Positions 47,241 to 56,904 of a stretch of 64,000 bases of DNA are shown in pieces; positions within the stretch are counted from its first letter, which is position 1, and each line of letters opens with the position of its first letter. The position numbers and the translations under genes were made by a program. The notes beneath the pieces were generated by a model. That model was not told where the DNA came from and made no database searches. It worked only from the letters and a program-made list of their open reading frames with translations. The stretch lies in contig JANQAB010000002.1 of assembly GCA_024707265.1 (NCBI GenBank), forward strand, positions 950,188-1,014,187. The letters run 5' to 3'. This stretch comes from Sporocytophaga sp. (GTDB taxonomy: Bacteria; Bacteroidota; Bacteroidia; Cytophagales; Cytophagaceae).

Positions 47241-48911
47241 TTATTTAACAAGCTTTTTATACTTAATCCTTTTGGGAGCAGTATCTCCAAGTCTTTTTTT
47301 CTTATTCTCTTCGTAGTCTGAGTAGTTGCCTTCAAACCACTGTACTTGTGAATCACCTTCAAACGCCAGGATGTGGGTTGCTATCCTGTCAAGGAACCAT
47401 CTGTCGTGAGAGATAATAACGGCGCAGCCTCCGAAGTTTTCAAGGGCTTCTTCAAGAGCTCTGATCGCATTAACGTCCAGGTCGTTGGTTGGCTCATCGA
47501 GTAACAGAAGGTTTGCTCCTGTTTTAAGTGTTAAAGCAAGATGAAGTCTGTTTCTTTCACCACCTGAAAGTATACCTGCTTTTTTCTCCTGATCTGATCC
47601 TGTGAAGTTAAATTTGCTTACATAAGCTCTTCCGTTGATCTGTTTTCCTCCAAGGTTGATAAATTCAGTGCCACCAGTGATAGTTTCAAATACACTTTTA
47701 GTGGAATCAAGGTTAGCATGTTCCTGGTCAAGATAACCAATGTCAACAGTTTCACCTACATCAAATGTACCGGCATCAGGTGTTTCAGCTCCTGTAATAA
47801 GCTTAAAAAGGGTAGTCTTACCAGCTCCGTTAGGTCCAATGATTCCAACGATACCACCTTGAGGAAGTGAGAAAGACAGGTTTTCAAAAAGAATTTTATC
47901 TCCGAAAGCTTTTGATACATTATTCACTTCTATAACCTTGCTTCCAAGTCTCTGTCCTGGTGGGATGAAAAGCTCCAGTTTATCTTCTTTCTGTTTTGCT
48001 TCTTCTCCCAATAATTTTTCATATGAACTGATACGGGCTTTAGATTTTGCCTGCCTTGCTTTCGGAGCCATACGAACCCATTCAAGCTCGCGCTCCAAAG
48101 TTTTCTGTCTTTTAGATTCGGACTTTTCTTCCTGAGCTAAGCGGCTTTTCTTTTGCTCCAGCCACGAAGTGTAGTTGCCTTTCCATGGAATACCTTCGCC
48201 ACGGTCTAGTTCAAGTATCCAACCTGCGACGTTATCAAGAAAATATCTGTCGTGGGTTACTGCGATAACAGTGCCTTTATATTGTTGTAAGTGTTGTTCA
48301 AGCCACTGAACTGATTCTGCATCCAAGTGGTTGGTAGGTTCATCAAGCAGCAATATATCAGGCTCTTTAAGAAGGAGTCTGCAAAGTGCTACTCTTCTTT
48401 TCTCACCACCTGATAAATTACCTATTTTAGCTTCTCCCGGAGGGCACCTCAAGGCATCCATAGCCCTTTCGAGTTTGCTATCCAAATCCCAGGCATTATG
48501 TTGATCCAGCTTTTCCTGCACTACTCCCTGCTTCTCGATAAGCTTTGTCATTTCATCATCGCTCAAAGGTTCTCCGAATTTAAGATTGATCTCTTCAAAT
48601 TCCTTTAACAGATCCACAACTTCTTGCACACCTTCTTCAACAATTTCTTTTACTGTTTTTTCAGGGTCAAGCTTAGGCTCCTGTTCAAGAAATCCTACAG
48701 AATATCCAGGAGAAAAAGCGAGGTCCCCTTGAAAATCTTTATCTATGCCTGCTATAATTTTAAGAAGCGTAGATTTTCCTGAACCGTTAAGTCCGAGTAC
48801 GCCTATCTTTGCTCCATAAAAAAAAGAAAGATATATATCTTTAATAATCTGTCTCTTTGGGGGAATGATTTTGCTCACTCCGGCCATTGAAAAAATAATG
48901 GTTTCGCTCAT
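47241..48911 (-). CDS. ettA: Energy-dependent translational throttle protein EttA (ABC-F)
   Basis: A 556-residue soluble ABC-F ATPase that binds the ribosomal E site and gates the first elongation steps according to ADP/ATP. Two ABC domains: Walker [10 protein letters not shown] near 40 and GPNGAGKTT near 358; signatures [15 protein letters not shown] and [15 protein letters not shown]; Walker [12 protein letters not shown] and [11 protein letters not shown]. The inter-domain linker ([16 protein letters not shown]) and the arm after the first Walker A are those of EttA. No membrane segments. Confidence 0.95.
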   Translation of the reverse strand: MSETIIFSMAGVSKIIPPKRQIIKDIYLSFFYGAKIGVLGLNGSGKSTLLKIIAGIDKDFQGDLAFSPGYSVGFLEQEPKLDPEKTVKEIVEEGVQEVVDLLKEFEEINLKFGEPLSDDEMTKLIEKQGVVQEKLDQHNAWDLDSKLERAMDALRCPPGEAKIGNLSGGEKRRVALCRLLLKEPDILLLDEPTNHLDAESVQWLEQHLQQYKGTVIAVTHDRYFLDNVAGWILELDRGEGIPWKGNYTSWLEQKKSRLAQEEKSESKRQKTLERELEWVRMAPKARQAKSKARISSYEKLLGEEAKQKEDKLELFIPPGQRLGSKVIEVNNVSKAFGDKILFENLSFSLPQGGIVGIIGPNGAGKTTLFKLITGAETPDAGTFDVGETVDIGYLDQEHANLDSTKSVFETITGGTEFINLGGKQINGRAYVSKFNFTGSDQEKKAGILSGGERNRLHLALTLKTGANLLLLDEPTNDLDVNAIRALEEALENFGGCAVIISHDRWFLDRIATHILAFEGDSQVQWFEGNYSDYEENKKKRLGDTAPKRIKYKKLVK

Positions 48912-49153
48912 TAAACTCAGTTTAAACTTGTTGTGAAAAACAAATATCAGAAAATTTTATTGAAAACGGATATAGTGCAAGGAGAAACAATCTATGATAT
49001 ATAAGGTTTAAAGAATAAAATGAATAGACAATTAATTTATAAATCTGCGAATTAGCGAGAATGGGTTAGATGACAAATTTTTTATGAGACAACTTTTTCA
49101 AAAGTCATACGTAGGACGAAGAAATATAATTACCTCATAATCTTATAGAAAAT

Positions 49154-49186
49154 TTGTTTATTATAATAAAATAAATTTTATTTTTG
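49154..49186 (+). promoter_or_regulatory. Promoter of the DUF2795/ABC ATPase pair
   Basis: TTG at 49154-49156 and TATTTTTG at 49179-49186, 22 bases apart, fit the Bacteroidota pattern. The box ends 24 bases before the start codon. The remaining part of the 299-base gap behind ettA shows nothing else. Confidence 0.5.
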
Positions 49187-49210
49187 CGAAAACAAAATTA
49201 GGAATAGACT

Positions 49211-49432
49211 ATGTACTGGACATTAGAATTGGCTTCTTACCTGGAAGATGCTCCCTGGCCTGCTACCAAAGATGAATTGATAGACTTTTCAATTCGTTCC
49301 GGGGCACCGATGGAAGTTGTTGAAAACCTTCAGGAACTGGAAGATGATGGTCAGCCTTATGAAAGTATTGAGGAAATCTGGCCGGATTATCCGACCAAAG
49401 ATGATTTCTTCTTCAATGAAGACGAGTATTAA
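49211..49432 (+). CDS. DUF2795 protein
   Basis: A 73-residue acidic protein: LASYLEDAPWPATKDELIDFSIRSGAPMEVVENLQEL fits DUF2795, a small domain with a winged-helix-like pattern of unknown function. The C-terminus is very acidic (DDFFFNEDEY). It is followed three bases later by an ABC ATPase gene. Confidence 0.85.
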   Translation: MYWTLELASYLEDAPWPATKDELIDFSIRSGAPMEVVENLQELEDDGQPYESIEEIWPDYPTKDDFFFNEDEY

Positions 49433-49435
49433 AAA

Positions 49436-50161
49436 TTGCCTGTTCTTGAAGTTAAAGACCTTTCACTAGGCTTTGAAGGAAAGTTAATAATAGAAGGTAT
49501 TTCTTTTGCTATTGAAAAGCCTTCTTTTGTGGCAATTATCGGTCATAATGGTTGCGGTAAAACGACATTTTTCAAGTCTTTGATACAATCTCACCCGTAT
49601 AAGGGTGAGATTTTTCTTTTTGATCAAAAAGTCAACAAAAGTCAAACAAGTCCAAGGCAAATTGCAATTCTGGAGCAAAAAAATCTGGTTAATTTCCAGA
49701 TTAAAGTGAAGGATATTGTAGTAATGGGACTTTTTAGAGGGAAAGGATTTTTTGAAAATTATACAAAGACAGACTTTGAACGGGTTCTGGAAATATTGGA
49801 GTTTTTGGGAAGACCGGATCTTTATGAAAAGGATTTTAATCATTTGTCAGGAGGGGAGCAGCAGCTTGTATGGCTAGCCCAGATGATGATTCAGGAAGCG
49901 GAGATTTATCTGTTGGATGAGCCCACCCAATATCTTGATCTGTATTATAAAAAAGTACTTTTTGATTTGATGGGAGATTGGGTAAAAAGATTTAACAAAA
50001 CAGTCTTCTGCATCACGCATGATCTATATTATCTTGAGACAATGAATGGATATCTGTTAAACTTTACAGAACAAGACCCCAAACCTCATGTTTTGAGCAG
50101 AGAATGTCTTCAAAAAAATATAAATTTGATTTTACAGCGTAAACCTAACAAAACTTTTTAA
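49436..50161 (+). CDS. ABC transporter ATP-binding protein (FecE/ZnuC-like)
   Basis: A 241-residue ATPase with Walker A GHNGCGKTT near 35, Q-loop LEQKN, signature LSGGEQQLVWLAQM, Walker B IYLLDEPTQYLD and H-loop ITHD. It resembles ATPases of metal-chelate importers. The start is a TTG three bases after the DUF2795 stop. No permease or binding protein is next to it, so partners must lie elsewhere. Its last 17 bases overlap the end of the convergent ispD gene. Confidence 0.82.
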   Translation: MPVLEVKDLSLGFEGKLIIEGISFAIEKPSFVAIIGHNGCGKTTFFKSLIQSHPYKGEIFLFDQKVNKSQTSPRQIAILEQKNLVNFQIKVKDIVVMGLFRGKGFFENYTKTDFERVLEILEFLGRPDLYEKDFNHLSGGEQQLVWLAQMMIQEAEIYLLDEPTQYLDLYYKKVLFDLMGDWVKRFNKTVFCITHDLYYLETMNGYLLNFTEQDPKPHVLSRECLQKNINLILQRKPNKTF

Positions 50162-50828
50162 GCAAAGCCTCTGCAATAATTAAATCTTCTGGGGTGGTTA
50201 TTTTAATGTTTTCATAACCGCCGTCTACCAGGGAAATCTTATGGCCTGCATGTTCAAATACTGTAGCATCATCAGTGAAAGTTGGTAATTCTTCGGCTTC
50301 AAAAGCTTTTTTCAGTAAAGTAAGGTCAAAGCACTGAGGTGTCTGAACGCATTTGTAAAGGCTTCTGTCCACAGCTTCAGATTCATTTCCTTTGAGTACT
50401 CTCAGAGAATCTTTGGAGTTTACAGCAACTATACCACTACCATAATTTTCAGCTGATTTAAAGGCATTCTGAATGATATCCTTTCGTATTAAGGGCCTTA
50501 CTCCATCGTGGATGGCCACTAGTCCGCGTTCTTCCCTGATGTAAGCTAATCCATTTTTTACAGACTGAAATCTTGTATTTCCTCCATGAACAATCTCTAA
50601 AGGTAAGTTAAAATGATGCTCCTGGCATAAGTGATTCCATGCAGAAATCTGAGATGAAGGCAGGACAAGTATGATTGTGATTTTTGAGTCGTAGAAATAA
50701 AAGTTTTTGACTGTATGCATCAAAATAGGAAGGCCACTTAGCGGAATAAACTGCTTGGGTAATTCGCTGTTCATTCTGGTGCCACTCCCTCCGGCAACAA
50801 TGATGGCATATTTAGGCAGAGCTTCCAT
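50145..50828 (-). CDS. ispD: 2-C-methyl-D-erythritol 4-phosphate cytidylyltransferase
   Basis: Third enzyme of the MEP isoprenoid pathway; makes CDP-methylerythritol. The 227-residue protein has YAIIVAGGSGTRMNSELPKQFIPL (CTP-binding loop), VAIHDGVRPLI, LRVLKG and TFTDDATVFEHAGHKISLVDG. The start at 50828 is chosen because the apparent upstream extension (MPDVFFF) is translated from the queA terminator. Confidence 0.94.
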   Translation of the reverse strand: MEALPKYAIIVAGGSGTRMNSELPKQFIPLSGLPILMHTVKNFYFYDSKITIILVLPSSQISAWNHLCQEHHFNLPLEIVHGGNTRFQSVKNGLAYIREERGLVAIHDGVRPLIRKDIIQNAFKSAENYGSGIVAVNSKDSLRVLKGNESEAVDRSLYKCVQTPQCFDLTLLKKAFEAEELPTFTDDATVFEHAGHKISLVDGGYENIKITTPEDLIIAEALLKKFC

Positions 50829-50840
50829 AAAGAAAAAAAC

Positions 50841-50860
50841 ATCCGGCATTGCTGCCGGAT
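50841..50860 (-). terminator. Terminator of queA
   Basis: ATCCGGCA and TGCCGGAT form a perfect eight-base-pair stem around a four-base loop, followed on the minus strand by GTTTTTTT. It sits between queA and ispD. Confidence 0.88.
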
Positions 50861-50881
50861 ATAATATTTAAGAGTTTTTAC

Positions 50882-51928
50882 TTATAAGATAAGCATTGCA
50901 TCGCCATAGCTAAAGAATCTATAGCGTTCTTTGATGGCAGTTTTATAAGCTTTCATTACCAGATCATATCCTCCAAATGCACATGTAAGCATAAGCAGAG
51001 TAGACTCAGGCATGTGGAAGTTAGTAAGCAAAGCATTGGAAATTTTGAAATCGTAAGGAGGGAAGATGAATTTATCTGTCCATCCTTGGTTTGGCTTTAG
51101 TCTGTTATTTGCCGAAGTAGAAGATTCCAGAGATCTTACAGATGTTGTTCCGATTGCGCAAACACGTCTTTTATTATCAAGCGCGGTATTTACTAATTTT
51201 GCAGTTTCATCACTTACTACAAAATTTTCAGAGTCCATTTTGTGTTTTGTAAGGTCTTCAACATCTACAGGTCTGAAGGTACCTAATCCAACATGCAATG
51301 TGATCGGAGCAAAGTTAACGCCTTCGATTTCCAGACGCTTCATTACCTGTTTGGTGAAATGAAGGCCGGCAGTCGGAGCAGCTACAGCACCAGTATGCTC
51401 TGCATAGATGGTTTGATATCTGTCGCGGTCTGCAGGTTCAGCTTTTCTTTTTATATATTTCGGAAGAGGAGTTTCACCAAGGCTGTCAATGGTTTTATAA
51501 AATTCCTCGTCAGTGCCATCGAACAGGAATCTGATAGTTCTACCTCTTGATGTAGTATTATCAATAACTTCAGCTACCAGGTCACCATCTCCGAAATAAA
51601 GTTTGTTTCCAACTCTGATTTTACGTGCCGGGTCAACAAGTACATCCCAAAGATGTGCTTCCTGATTTAACTCTCTGAGAAGGAAGACTTCAATTTTAGC
51701 ACCTGTTTTTTCTTTATTTCCATAAAGACGTGCAGGAAATACTTTAGTGTTATTGATGACCATTACATCGCCTTCGCCGAAGTAGTCAACAATGTCTTTG
51801 AAAATTCTGTGCTCAATGGTTCCGTCAGCACGATTTACAACCATTAGTCGTGATTCGTCTCTGTTTTCTGCAGGATAAAGAGCAAGTAATTCTGAAGGTA
51901 GGGTAAACTTAAATTCTGAGAGTTTCAT
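50882..51928 (-). CDS. queA: S-adenosylmethionine:tRNA ribosyltransferase-isomerase
   Basis: Makes epoxyqueuosine on tRNA from SAM. The 348-residue protein has [63 protein letters not shown] and [18 protein letters not shown], all family signatures. Length is standard. Upstream of ispD on the same strand but separated by a terminator. Confidence 0.95.
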   Translation of the reverse strand: MKLSEFKFTLPSELLALYPAENRDESRLMVVNRADGTIEHRIFKDIVDYFGEGDVMVINNTKVFPARLYGNKEKTGAKIEVFLLRELNQEAHLWDVLVDPARKIRVGNKLYFGDGDLVAEVIDNTTSRGRTIRFLFDGTDEEFYKTIDSLGETPLPKYIKRKAEPADRDRYQTIYAEHTGAVAAPTAGLHFTKQVMKRLEIEGVNFAPITLHVGLGTFRPVDVEDLTKHKMDSENFVVSDETAKLVNTALDNKRRVCAIGTTSVRSLESSTSANNRLKPNQGWTDKFIFPPYDFKISNALLTNFHMPESTLLMLTCAFGGYDLVMKAYKTAIKERYRFFSYGDAMLIL

Positions 51929-52118
51929 TTGTTAATATTACGGTATTAAATTTTAAATAGGGCTTGCAAAGATAATAATTGTTTTGATTTTCGATTCAGC
52001 CATAATTTTTTTTTGTTTAATTAACTTTTGCAGGTGGTAAAATCTAGAATAATATCTTAACAGCAGTGAAGTTGAAATTAATGGAAGTGAGTGATTTAGC
52101 CGATTGTCTCTAAAAGCA

Positions 52119-52146
52119 AAAAGCTGAGCGCGACGGCTCAGCTTTT
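52119..52146 (-). terminator. Terminator of recA
   Basis: AAAAGCTGAGC pairs with GCTCAGCTTTT around a six-base loop, just past the recA stop on the minus strand. The rest of the 248-base gap to queA shows no gene. Confidence 0.82.
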
Positions 52147-52176
52147 CGATTATGAATAACAAGATATGTTGTCTGG

Positions 52177-53283
52177 TTATTTGACCTTTTCGGCTTTCTC
52201 TGCTTTTTCTGCCTTTTCAGCTTTCGCTGGTTTAGCGGGCGCTGGAGCTGGTTCTTCTTCTCCTTTTTTCTTATCGTCAAGGACGTCAGATGATTGCATG
52301 ATTTTAGCTCTGATTTTTGCATCAATCTCTTCCATAAGTTCAGGATTGTCAGAAAGAATTTCTTTTACCGCATCTCTACCCTGACCTAGTTTATTTCCTG
52401 AGTAGGAGAACCATGATCCGGATTTCTGAATAATTTCAAGCTCAACACCAAGGTCAATTATTTCACCTACTTTAGAAATACCTTCTCCATACATGATGTC
52501 AAACTCAACAACTTTGAAAGGAGGTGCCAGTTTATTTTTTACAACTTTTACTTTGGTTCTGTTACCGATGATATTTTCAGCACCTTCTTTAATCTGTCCA
52601 ATACGGCGGATATCAAGTCTTACGGAAGCATAGAATTTAAGGGCATTACCGCCGGTTGTAGTCTCAGGATTACCGAACATAACACCGATCTTATCTCTTA
52701 GCTGGTTGATGAATATGCAGCAGCATCCAGTTTTGTTAATAGCCCCTGTAAGCTTTCTAAGTGCCTGAGACATTAATCTTGCTTGTAAGCCCATCTTGCT
52801 GTCTCCCATTTCACCTTCAATTTCGCCTTTGGGAACCAGCGCGGCTACTGAGTCAATTACGATGATATCAATAGCTCCCGATCTGATAAGATGCTCTGCA
52901 ATTTCAAGTGCTTGCTCACCATTGTCAGGTTGTGAGATAAGAAGGTTCTCAGTATCTATTCCCAACTTCTCTGCGTAAACTTTGTCAAACGCGTGTTCTG
53001 CATCTATAAATGCGGCAAGACCACCTTGTCTTTGAGCTTCTGCAATGCAGTGCATTGTCAGAGTTGTTTTTCCTGAAGATTCAGGACCGTATATCTCAAC
53101 TATTCTTCCACGTGGCAAACCTCCTATACCTAAAGCAAGATCAAGTCCAAGTGAACCTGTTCCGATTGCAGGAACATCTGTAACTTTTTCATCACTTAAC
53201 TTCATTACGGTACCTTTTCCGTATGTTTTTTCCAGCTTATCTATTGTCAGCTGAAGGGCTTTTAGTTTTTCGGCTTTGCTCAT
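52177..53283 (-). CDS. recA: Recombinase RecA
   Basis: Strand-exchange ATPase of homologous recombination and DNA-damage response. The 368-residue protein has Walker [10 protein letters not shown] (66-73), the MAW region, DNA-binding loops L1 and L2 ([14 protein letters not shown] and [22 protein letters not shown]) and the C-terminal domain to about 330. The tail is a low-complexity stretch: an AP/AK part followed by the tripeptide KAE four times and KVK, richer in lysine than the usual acidic RecA tail. Two inverted repeats upstream may regulate it. Confidence 0.97.
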   Translation of the reverse strand: MSKAEKLKALQLTIDKLEKTYGKGTVMKLSDEKVTDVPAIGTGSLGLDLALGIGGLPRGRIVEIYGPESSGKTTLTMHCIAEAQRQGGLAAFIDAEHAFDKVYAEKLGIDTENLLISQPDNGEQALEIAEHLIRSGAIDIIVIDSVAALVPKGEIEGEMGDSKMGLQARLMSQALRKLTGAINKTGCCCIFINQLRDKIGVMFGNPETTTGGNALKFYASVRLDIRRIGQIKEGAENIIGNRTKVKVVKNKLAPPFKVVEFDIMYGEGISKVGEIIDLGVELEIIQKSGSWFSYSGNKLGQGRDAVKEILSDNPELMEEIDAKIRAKIMQSSDVLDDKKKGEEEPAPAPAKPAKAEKAEKAEKAEKVK

Positions 53284-53315
53284 GTGAATGATTAATATTT
53301 ATGCAATATTACAAT

Positions 53316-53334
53316 TTGCTAAAATAATTAGCAA
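53316..53334. promoter_or_regulatory. Inverted repeat 1 upstream of recA (candidate operator)
   Basis: TTGCTAA and TTAGCAA flank a five-base AATAA spacer (whole site TTGCT-N9-AGCAA). It lies 33 to 51 bases upstream of the recA start codon, where a promoter would be expected, so a bound repressor could block transcription. I know of no confirmed consensus that it matches. Confidence 0.45.
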
Positions 53335-53367
53335 GAAATATTTTAATTTTTATTATTTATTTTTAAG

Positions 53368-53384
53368 TTGCTGGTATTTAGCAA
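53368..53384. promoter_or_regulatory. Inverted repeat 2 upstream of recA (candidate operator)
   Basis: A second TTGCT-N7-AGCAA site whose centre is 51 bases from that of the first, close to five helical turns. The arms are identical to those of the first site; the spacer is two bases shorter. It may be part of the same regulatory element or serve the divergent aminopeptidase gene. Confidence 0.35.
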
Positions 53385-53529
53385 GATGTGTTTGTTAAAA
53401 TTTTTAACAAAATAGATAAATGTAAAAGTTCACCTAGGGAGAATTTTCATTTATAGTTGAAAATTAAAAATTTTAGTTCGGATCTCTAAGATTTGATTTG
53501 AAAAGTTATTAACAAGGGAGAAATGTAAA

Positions 53530-54629
53530 ATGATTTCGTTCAATGAAACTATTAAGCGTTTTTTTAGATTTACATCGAAAATGAATAAGAGCTCAGTAAA
53601 AATTAAAAAGGTCCTCAAATACTTTTTTTTAACATTAATCAGTGCACTGATACTGTTTCTTGGATTTTATCATAAAGAATTAATTTATGGTCTTGGTCAG
53701 GCTAAAGGGCAGATTTCAATTATCTGGAATACCCGACCTGTAAGTGAAGTTTTGGAAGATGTTCATGTCGCTGATTCTATCAAGCAAAAGATTAGACTTA
53801 TAGATGAGATAAAGGCCTTTGCAAAAGATTCTCTTGGGTTGGATGTTAAAGATCAGTATACATCATTTTATGACCAAAAGGGGAAACCTATTTTGTGGAT
53901 TGTAACTGCCTCTGAACCATTTGACTTGAAAGCATTTGAATGGTCTTTTCCTATTGCCGGAAGCTTTTCTTACAAGGGATTTTTTGATTATGAAAAGGCT
54001 GTGGAAGAAGAAAGAAAAATGAGGGAAAAAGGATTTGACACGTCAATTGATGAAGTAGGAGCATGGTCCACTTTAGGTTTTTTCAATGATCCTATTTTAT
54101 CGGGAATGTTGGATAAAAGTCCAGGAGCACTTGCTGACCTTTTTATTCATGAGCTTACGCATAGCACATTGTATGCAAAAGATAATGTGGAATTCAATGA
54201 AAATCTGGCTAGTTTCGTTGGGTATGAAGGTGCTTTGTTATTTCTGAAGTTTAAATATGGACCAGACTCTCCTGAGTTAAAAGATTTTTTAAAATCAGAG
54301 GAGGTTTCGGATAAGTTTGCGGATCTGGTCCTTGCTCATGCGGATTCGCTCAAAAGGTTTTATAAAACGTTAGATTCGGCAATGTCTTTGCAGGAGAAAG
54401 TAAAAAGGAAAGAAAATTATCTGTCAGGAGTAACAACTATTTTTAGAGACTTTTTAATTTCTAACGGAAAAAAAGTAAAGAAGAAAAAAATGTCAACAAT
54501 ACTTTCTTTTTGGATTATCAAAGATATTTATCCAAACAGGATGAGTTTAAAATTGAGTTGAATACCAAATTTAATGGTAATTTTAAAAGGTATTTGGATC
54601 ATTTGAAAAAGAGATATCCTCTACTTTAA
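53530..54629 (+). CDS. Putative aminopeptidase (PF10023 family, HExxH metalloprotease), frame break
   Basis: A membrane-anchored zinc peptidase: N-terminal helix (YFFLTLISALILFLGFY), then GLGQAKGQISIIWNTRPVSEVL, the family's YGLGQxxGQ start, GWSTLGFF-like AWSTLGFFNDPIL and the zinc motif FIHELTHSTLY followed by FNENLASFVG, where the second glutamate ligand lies. Near the C-terminus the frame shifts; adding one A to the A7 run at 54484-54490 replaces a nonsense tail by NVNNTFFLDYQRYLS and ends at 54629, giving 366 residues with the usual RYLDHLKK-type end. The zinc motif makes an active peptidase likely; substrates are unknown. Confidence 0.8.
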
Positions 54630-54684
54630 ATTTTGAATAATAATAAATAGAGATCTCGTAGGTTCTTTTACCACAGTAAGTAGC

Positions 54685-55485
54685 ATGAAAAATAAATTAC
54701 TTTTTTTAATTGGCCTTATTCCTTTCCTGTCCGGATTTGTCGGACCTTCTTTGCCTATTTCCAGGGAGATGCCCTATGGCCCCAATGAAGTGCTGGAGTA
54801 CAGAATTCATTATGGTTTTATGAATGCAGGGGAGGCAAGGATTGAGGTTCACCCTAAGCTTTATCTGGTAAATAATAAGGTTTGCTATAAAGCCACAGTA
54901 ACGGGAAGATCAACCGGTGCATTTGATTTTGCCTTAAGAATCAGAGATCAATGGGGGACTTATATCGATACTTCCTCTAAAAATCCGCAAAGAGCGTTTC
55001 GTACAATTGAAGAAGGAAAATACAGATTAAAGGAGTATGCTTACTTTGATTACAAAAGTAATGAGGTGAGCCTTGAACGCGAAACAAAGGGTAATAAAAA
55101 AGAGACAAGAGTGTATTCTATTACTGATGATGTGCAGGATATTATAAGTGGATATTATTTTCTCAGAACAATAAATTACAATGCCCTTCATTTAAATGAT
55201 ACGATTAAGGTAAATGCTTTTTTTGAGGACAAACTATATGATTTTTCTGTAAAGTATCTCGGAAAGGGGCAGGTGAAAACAAAATTCGGTTCTATTACTG
55301 CAATTAAATTATCACCTATAATGCCTGATAACGAATTGTTTAAAGGCGGAAGCTCCATTAGGTTATGGCTTTCAGATGATAAAAATAAAATACCACTGAA
55401 GGTAGAGGCAGATATGGTTGTTGGAGCGGTAGAGATTGATTTAAAAGGTTATGAGGGACTTAAACACCCTATTTGTTTTAAGTAA
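54685..55485 (+). CDS. DUF3108 protein, exported
   Basis: A 266-residue protein with an N-terminal signal-like segment (LLFLIGLIPFLSGFVG). The rest fits DUF3108: GPNEVLEYRIHYGFMNAGEARIEV, a run of beta strands, and the late block SIRLWLSDDKNKIPLKVEADMVVGAVEIDL. The function is not established; a periplasmic lipid- or polymer-binding barrel is plausible. It precedes the thioredoxin-like gene by 57 bases. Confidence 0.83.
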   Translation: MKNKLLFLIGLIPFLSGFVGPSLPISREMPYGPNEVLEYRIHYGFMNAGEARIEVHPKLYLVNNKVCYKATVTGRSTGAFDFALRIRDQWGTYIDTSSKNPQRAFRTIEEGKYRLKEYAYFDYKSNEVSLERETKGNKKETRVYSITDDVQDIISGYYFLRTINYNALHLNDTIKVNAFFEDKLYDFSVKYLGKGQVKTKFGSITAIKLSPIMPDNELFKGGSSIRLWLSDDKNKIPLKVEADMVVGAVEIDLKGYEGLKHPICFK

Positions 55486-55542
55486 CACTGATTTCTCCAG
55501 TCAATTGCTTAAATTTATGCAAAAGTTTTACTACGAACTTCG

Positions 55543-56889
55543 ATGAATTTCAATAAATATTACAAGAGTTTATTTCTGTTTTTCTTATTTATAAGCCATT
55601 TAGCTATTGGTAAAGGAGTAACAGTCTCCGGAGAATTTAAAAATTCCGGAAAAAATCAATATGTATTTCTTTACAGGATTTTTGGTCCTGAAATAGCCAA
55701 ATCAGATTCTGTCAAATTAAACAATGGCTTATTTTCTTTTAAGTTTAAAAATGCCCTACCCCGTGGCTTTTATAGAATAGGCGTATCTGAAGAAAATTCC
55801 TTTGTATGTATTTTAGGAGATGAAAATATTTCTGTATCAGCGGATTTGAATAATATTCCGGCCGGTTTACAGATTGATAAAAGCAAAGAGAATGAAGGAT
55901 ATAATTTGTTTCTGAAACGCAACAATGAATATCAGCAGCATCTTGCTAAGCTTGACAAGGAAGCTCAGCATATCATGGCTCAAAATGCTTATAACTCTGA
56001 AAATTATTCAGTAGAAATTAAAAAATTACAGGTAAAGTTAGATTCTTTAAATAGAGACCTTAATAGTTTCTATAAGGAAATAGCAAAAAAATATGATGGA
56101 TATTTTATCGGAAAGTTAGGTAATGTCTTCCATACTAATGACTCTACTACCAGGGAAACTTTCTTTAAGTCCTCAGATTTCAAAGATGATGAATTATCCC
56201 GAGGCGACATGCTTTCTTCAAAGATATCTATGTACTTGCAGCGTTTTGTTGAGCCAAATATTGAAGAATATAAACTTGCAGCAAATAGAATCGTCTCTCT
56301 AACCCTTCCAGGCTCACCACAAAGAGAAATTGTTTATAGTACATTTATAAAGATATTTTTACCACACGATCAGGCCACTGCAAGGTCACTTGCTGTAGCT
56401 TACGAAAAGGAATACCCTAAATCTACTTTTGCAATACGATATATTAAAACCATTCCCAAAGGAGCTCCAGCAGTAGGAGAGGAAGCACCGGACATTAAAC
56501 TAACGGATCCTTCAGGGAAAGTAATTGCTCTTTCCTCTCTAAAGGGAAAGATAGTATTACTTGATTTTTGGGCTTCCTGGTGCGGTCCATGCAGAAAAGA
56601 AAATCCGAATGTGGTTAGAGCTTATGATACATATAAAGATAAAGGGTTCACAGTTTACAGCGTATCTTTAGATAACAATAAAGATAATTGGACTCAGGCA
56701 ATTCTGAAAGACGGATTGAAATGGGAATCTCATGTCTCAGATTTAAAAGGCTGGCAGTCATCCGCAGCTCAGCTATATGGAGTGAGAGGTATTCCCGCTA
56801 CTTTTCTTTTAGACAAAGAAGGTAAGGTCGTTGCAACTAATTTAAGAGGGGAAAGCCTTGAAAATATGTTGGAGTCGCTTTGTAAATAA
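55543..56889 (+). CDS. TlpA-like thioredoxin-fold protein with N-terminal DUF4369-type domain
   Basis: A 448-residue exported oxidoreductase. Signal peptide (LFLFFLFISHLAIG), then a DUF4369-type beta domain (VSGEFKNSGKNQYVFLYRI), a helical middle, and a C-terminal AhpC/TSA-thioredoxin domain beginning APDIKLTDPSGKVIALSSLKG with the redox site WASWCGPCRKENP (Cys347 and Cys350) and the cis-Pro in GIPATFLL. Such proteins reduce disulphides in the periplasm. It is followed 15 bases later by a response regulator gene. Confidence 0.9.
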   Translation: MNFNKYYKSLFLFFLFISHLAIGKGVTVSGEFKNSGKNQYVFLYRIFGPEIAKSDSVKLNNGLFSFKFKNALPRGFYRIGVSEENSFVCILGDENISVSADLNNIPAGLQIDKSKENEGYNLFLKRNNEYQQHLAKLDKEAQHIMAQNAYNSENYSVEIKKLQVKLDSLNRDLNSFYKEIAKKYDGYFIGKLGNVFHTNDSTTRETFFKSSDFKDDELSRGDMLSSKISMYLQRFVEPNIEEYKLAANRIVSLTLPGSPQREIVYSTFIKIFLPHDQATARSLAVAYEKEYPKSTFAIRYIKTIPKGAPAVGEEAPDIKLTDPSGKVIALSSLKGKIVLLDFWASWCGPCRKENPNVVRAYDTYKDKGFTVYSVSLDNNKDNWTQAILKDGLKWESHVSDLKGWQSSAAQLYGVRGIPATFLLDKEGKVVATNLRGESLENMLESLCK

Positions 56890-56904
56890 TCTTATTGAAT
56901 TATT

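Noticed and set aside
49436-50161. Anti-phage or toxin-antitoxin pair formed by the DUF2795 and ABC genes
   Set aside because: The ATPase has a complete importer-type motif set and the small protein matches DUF2795; nothing indicates toxicity or defence.
50829-50849. N-terminal extension of IspD
   Set aside because: The residues MPDVFFF come from the queA terminator hairpin and its T-run; the family starts at the next ATG.
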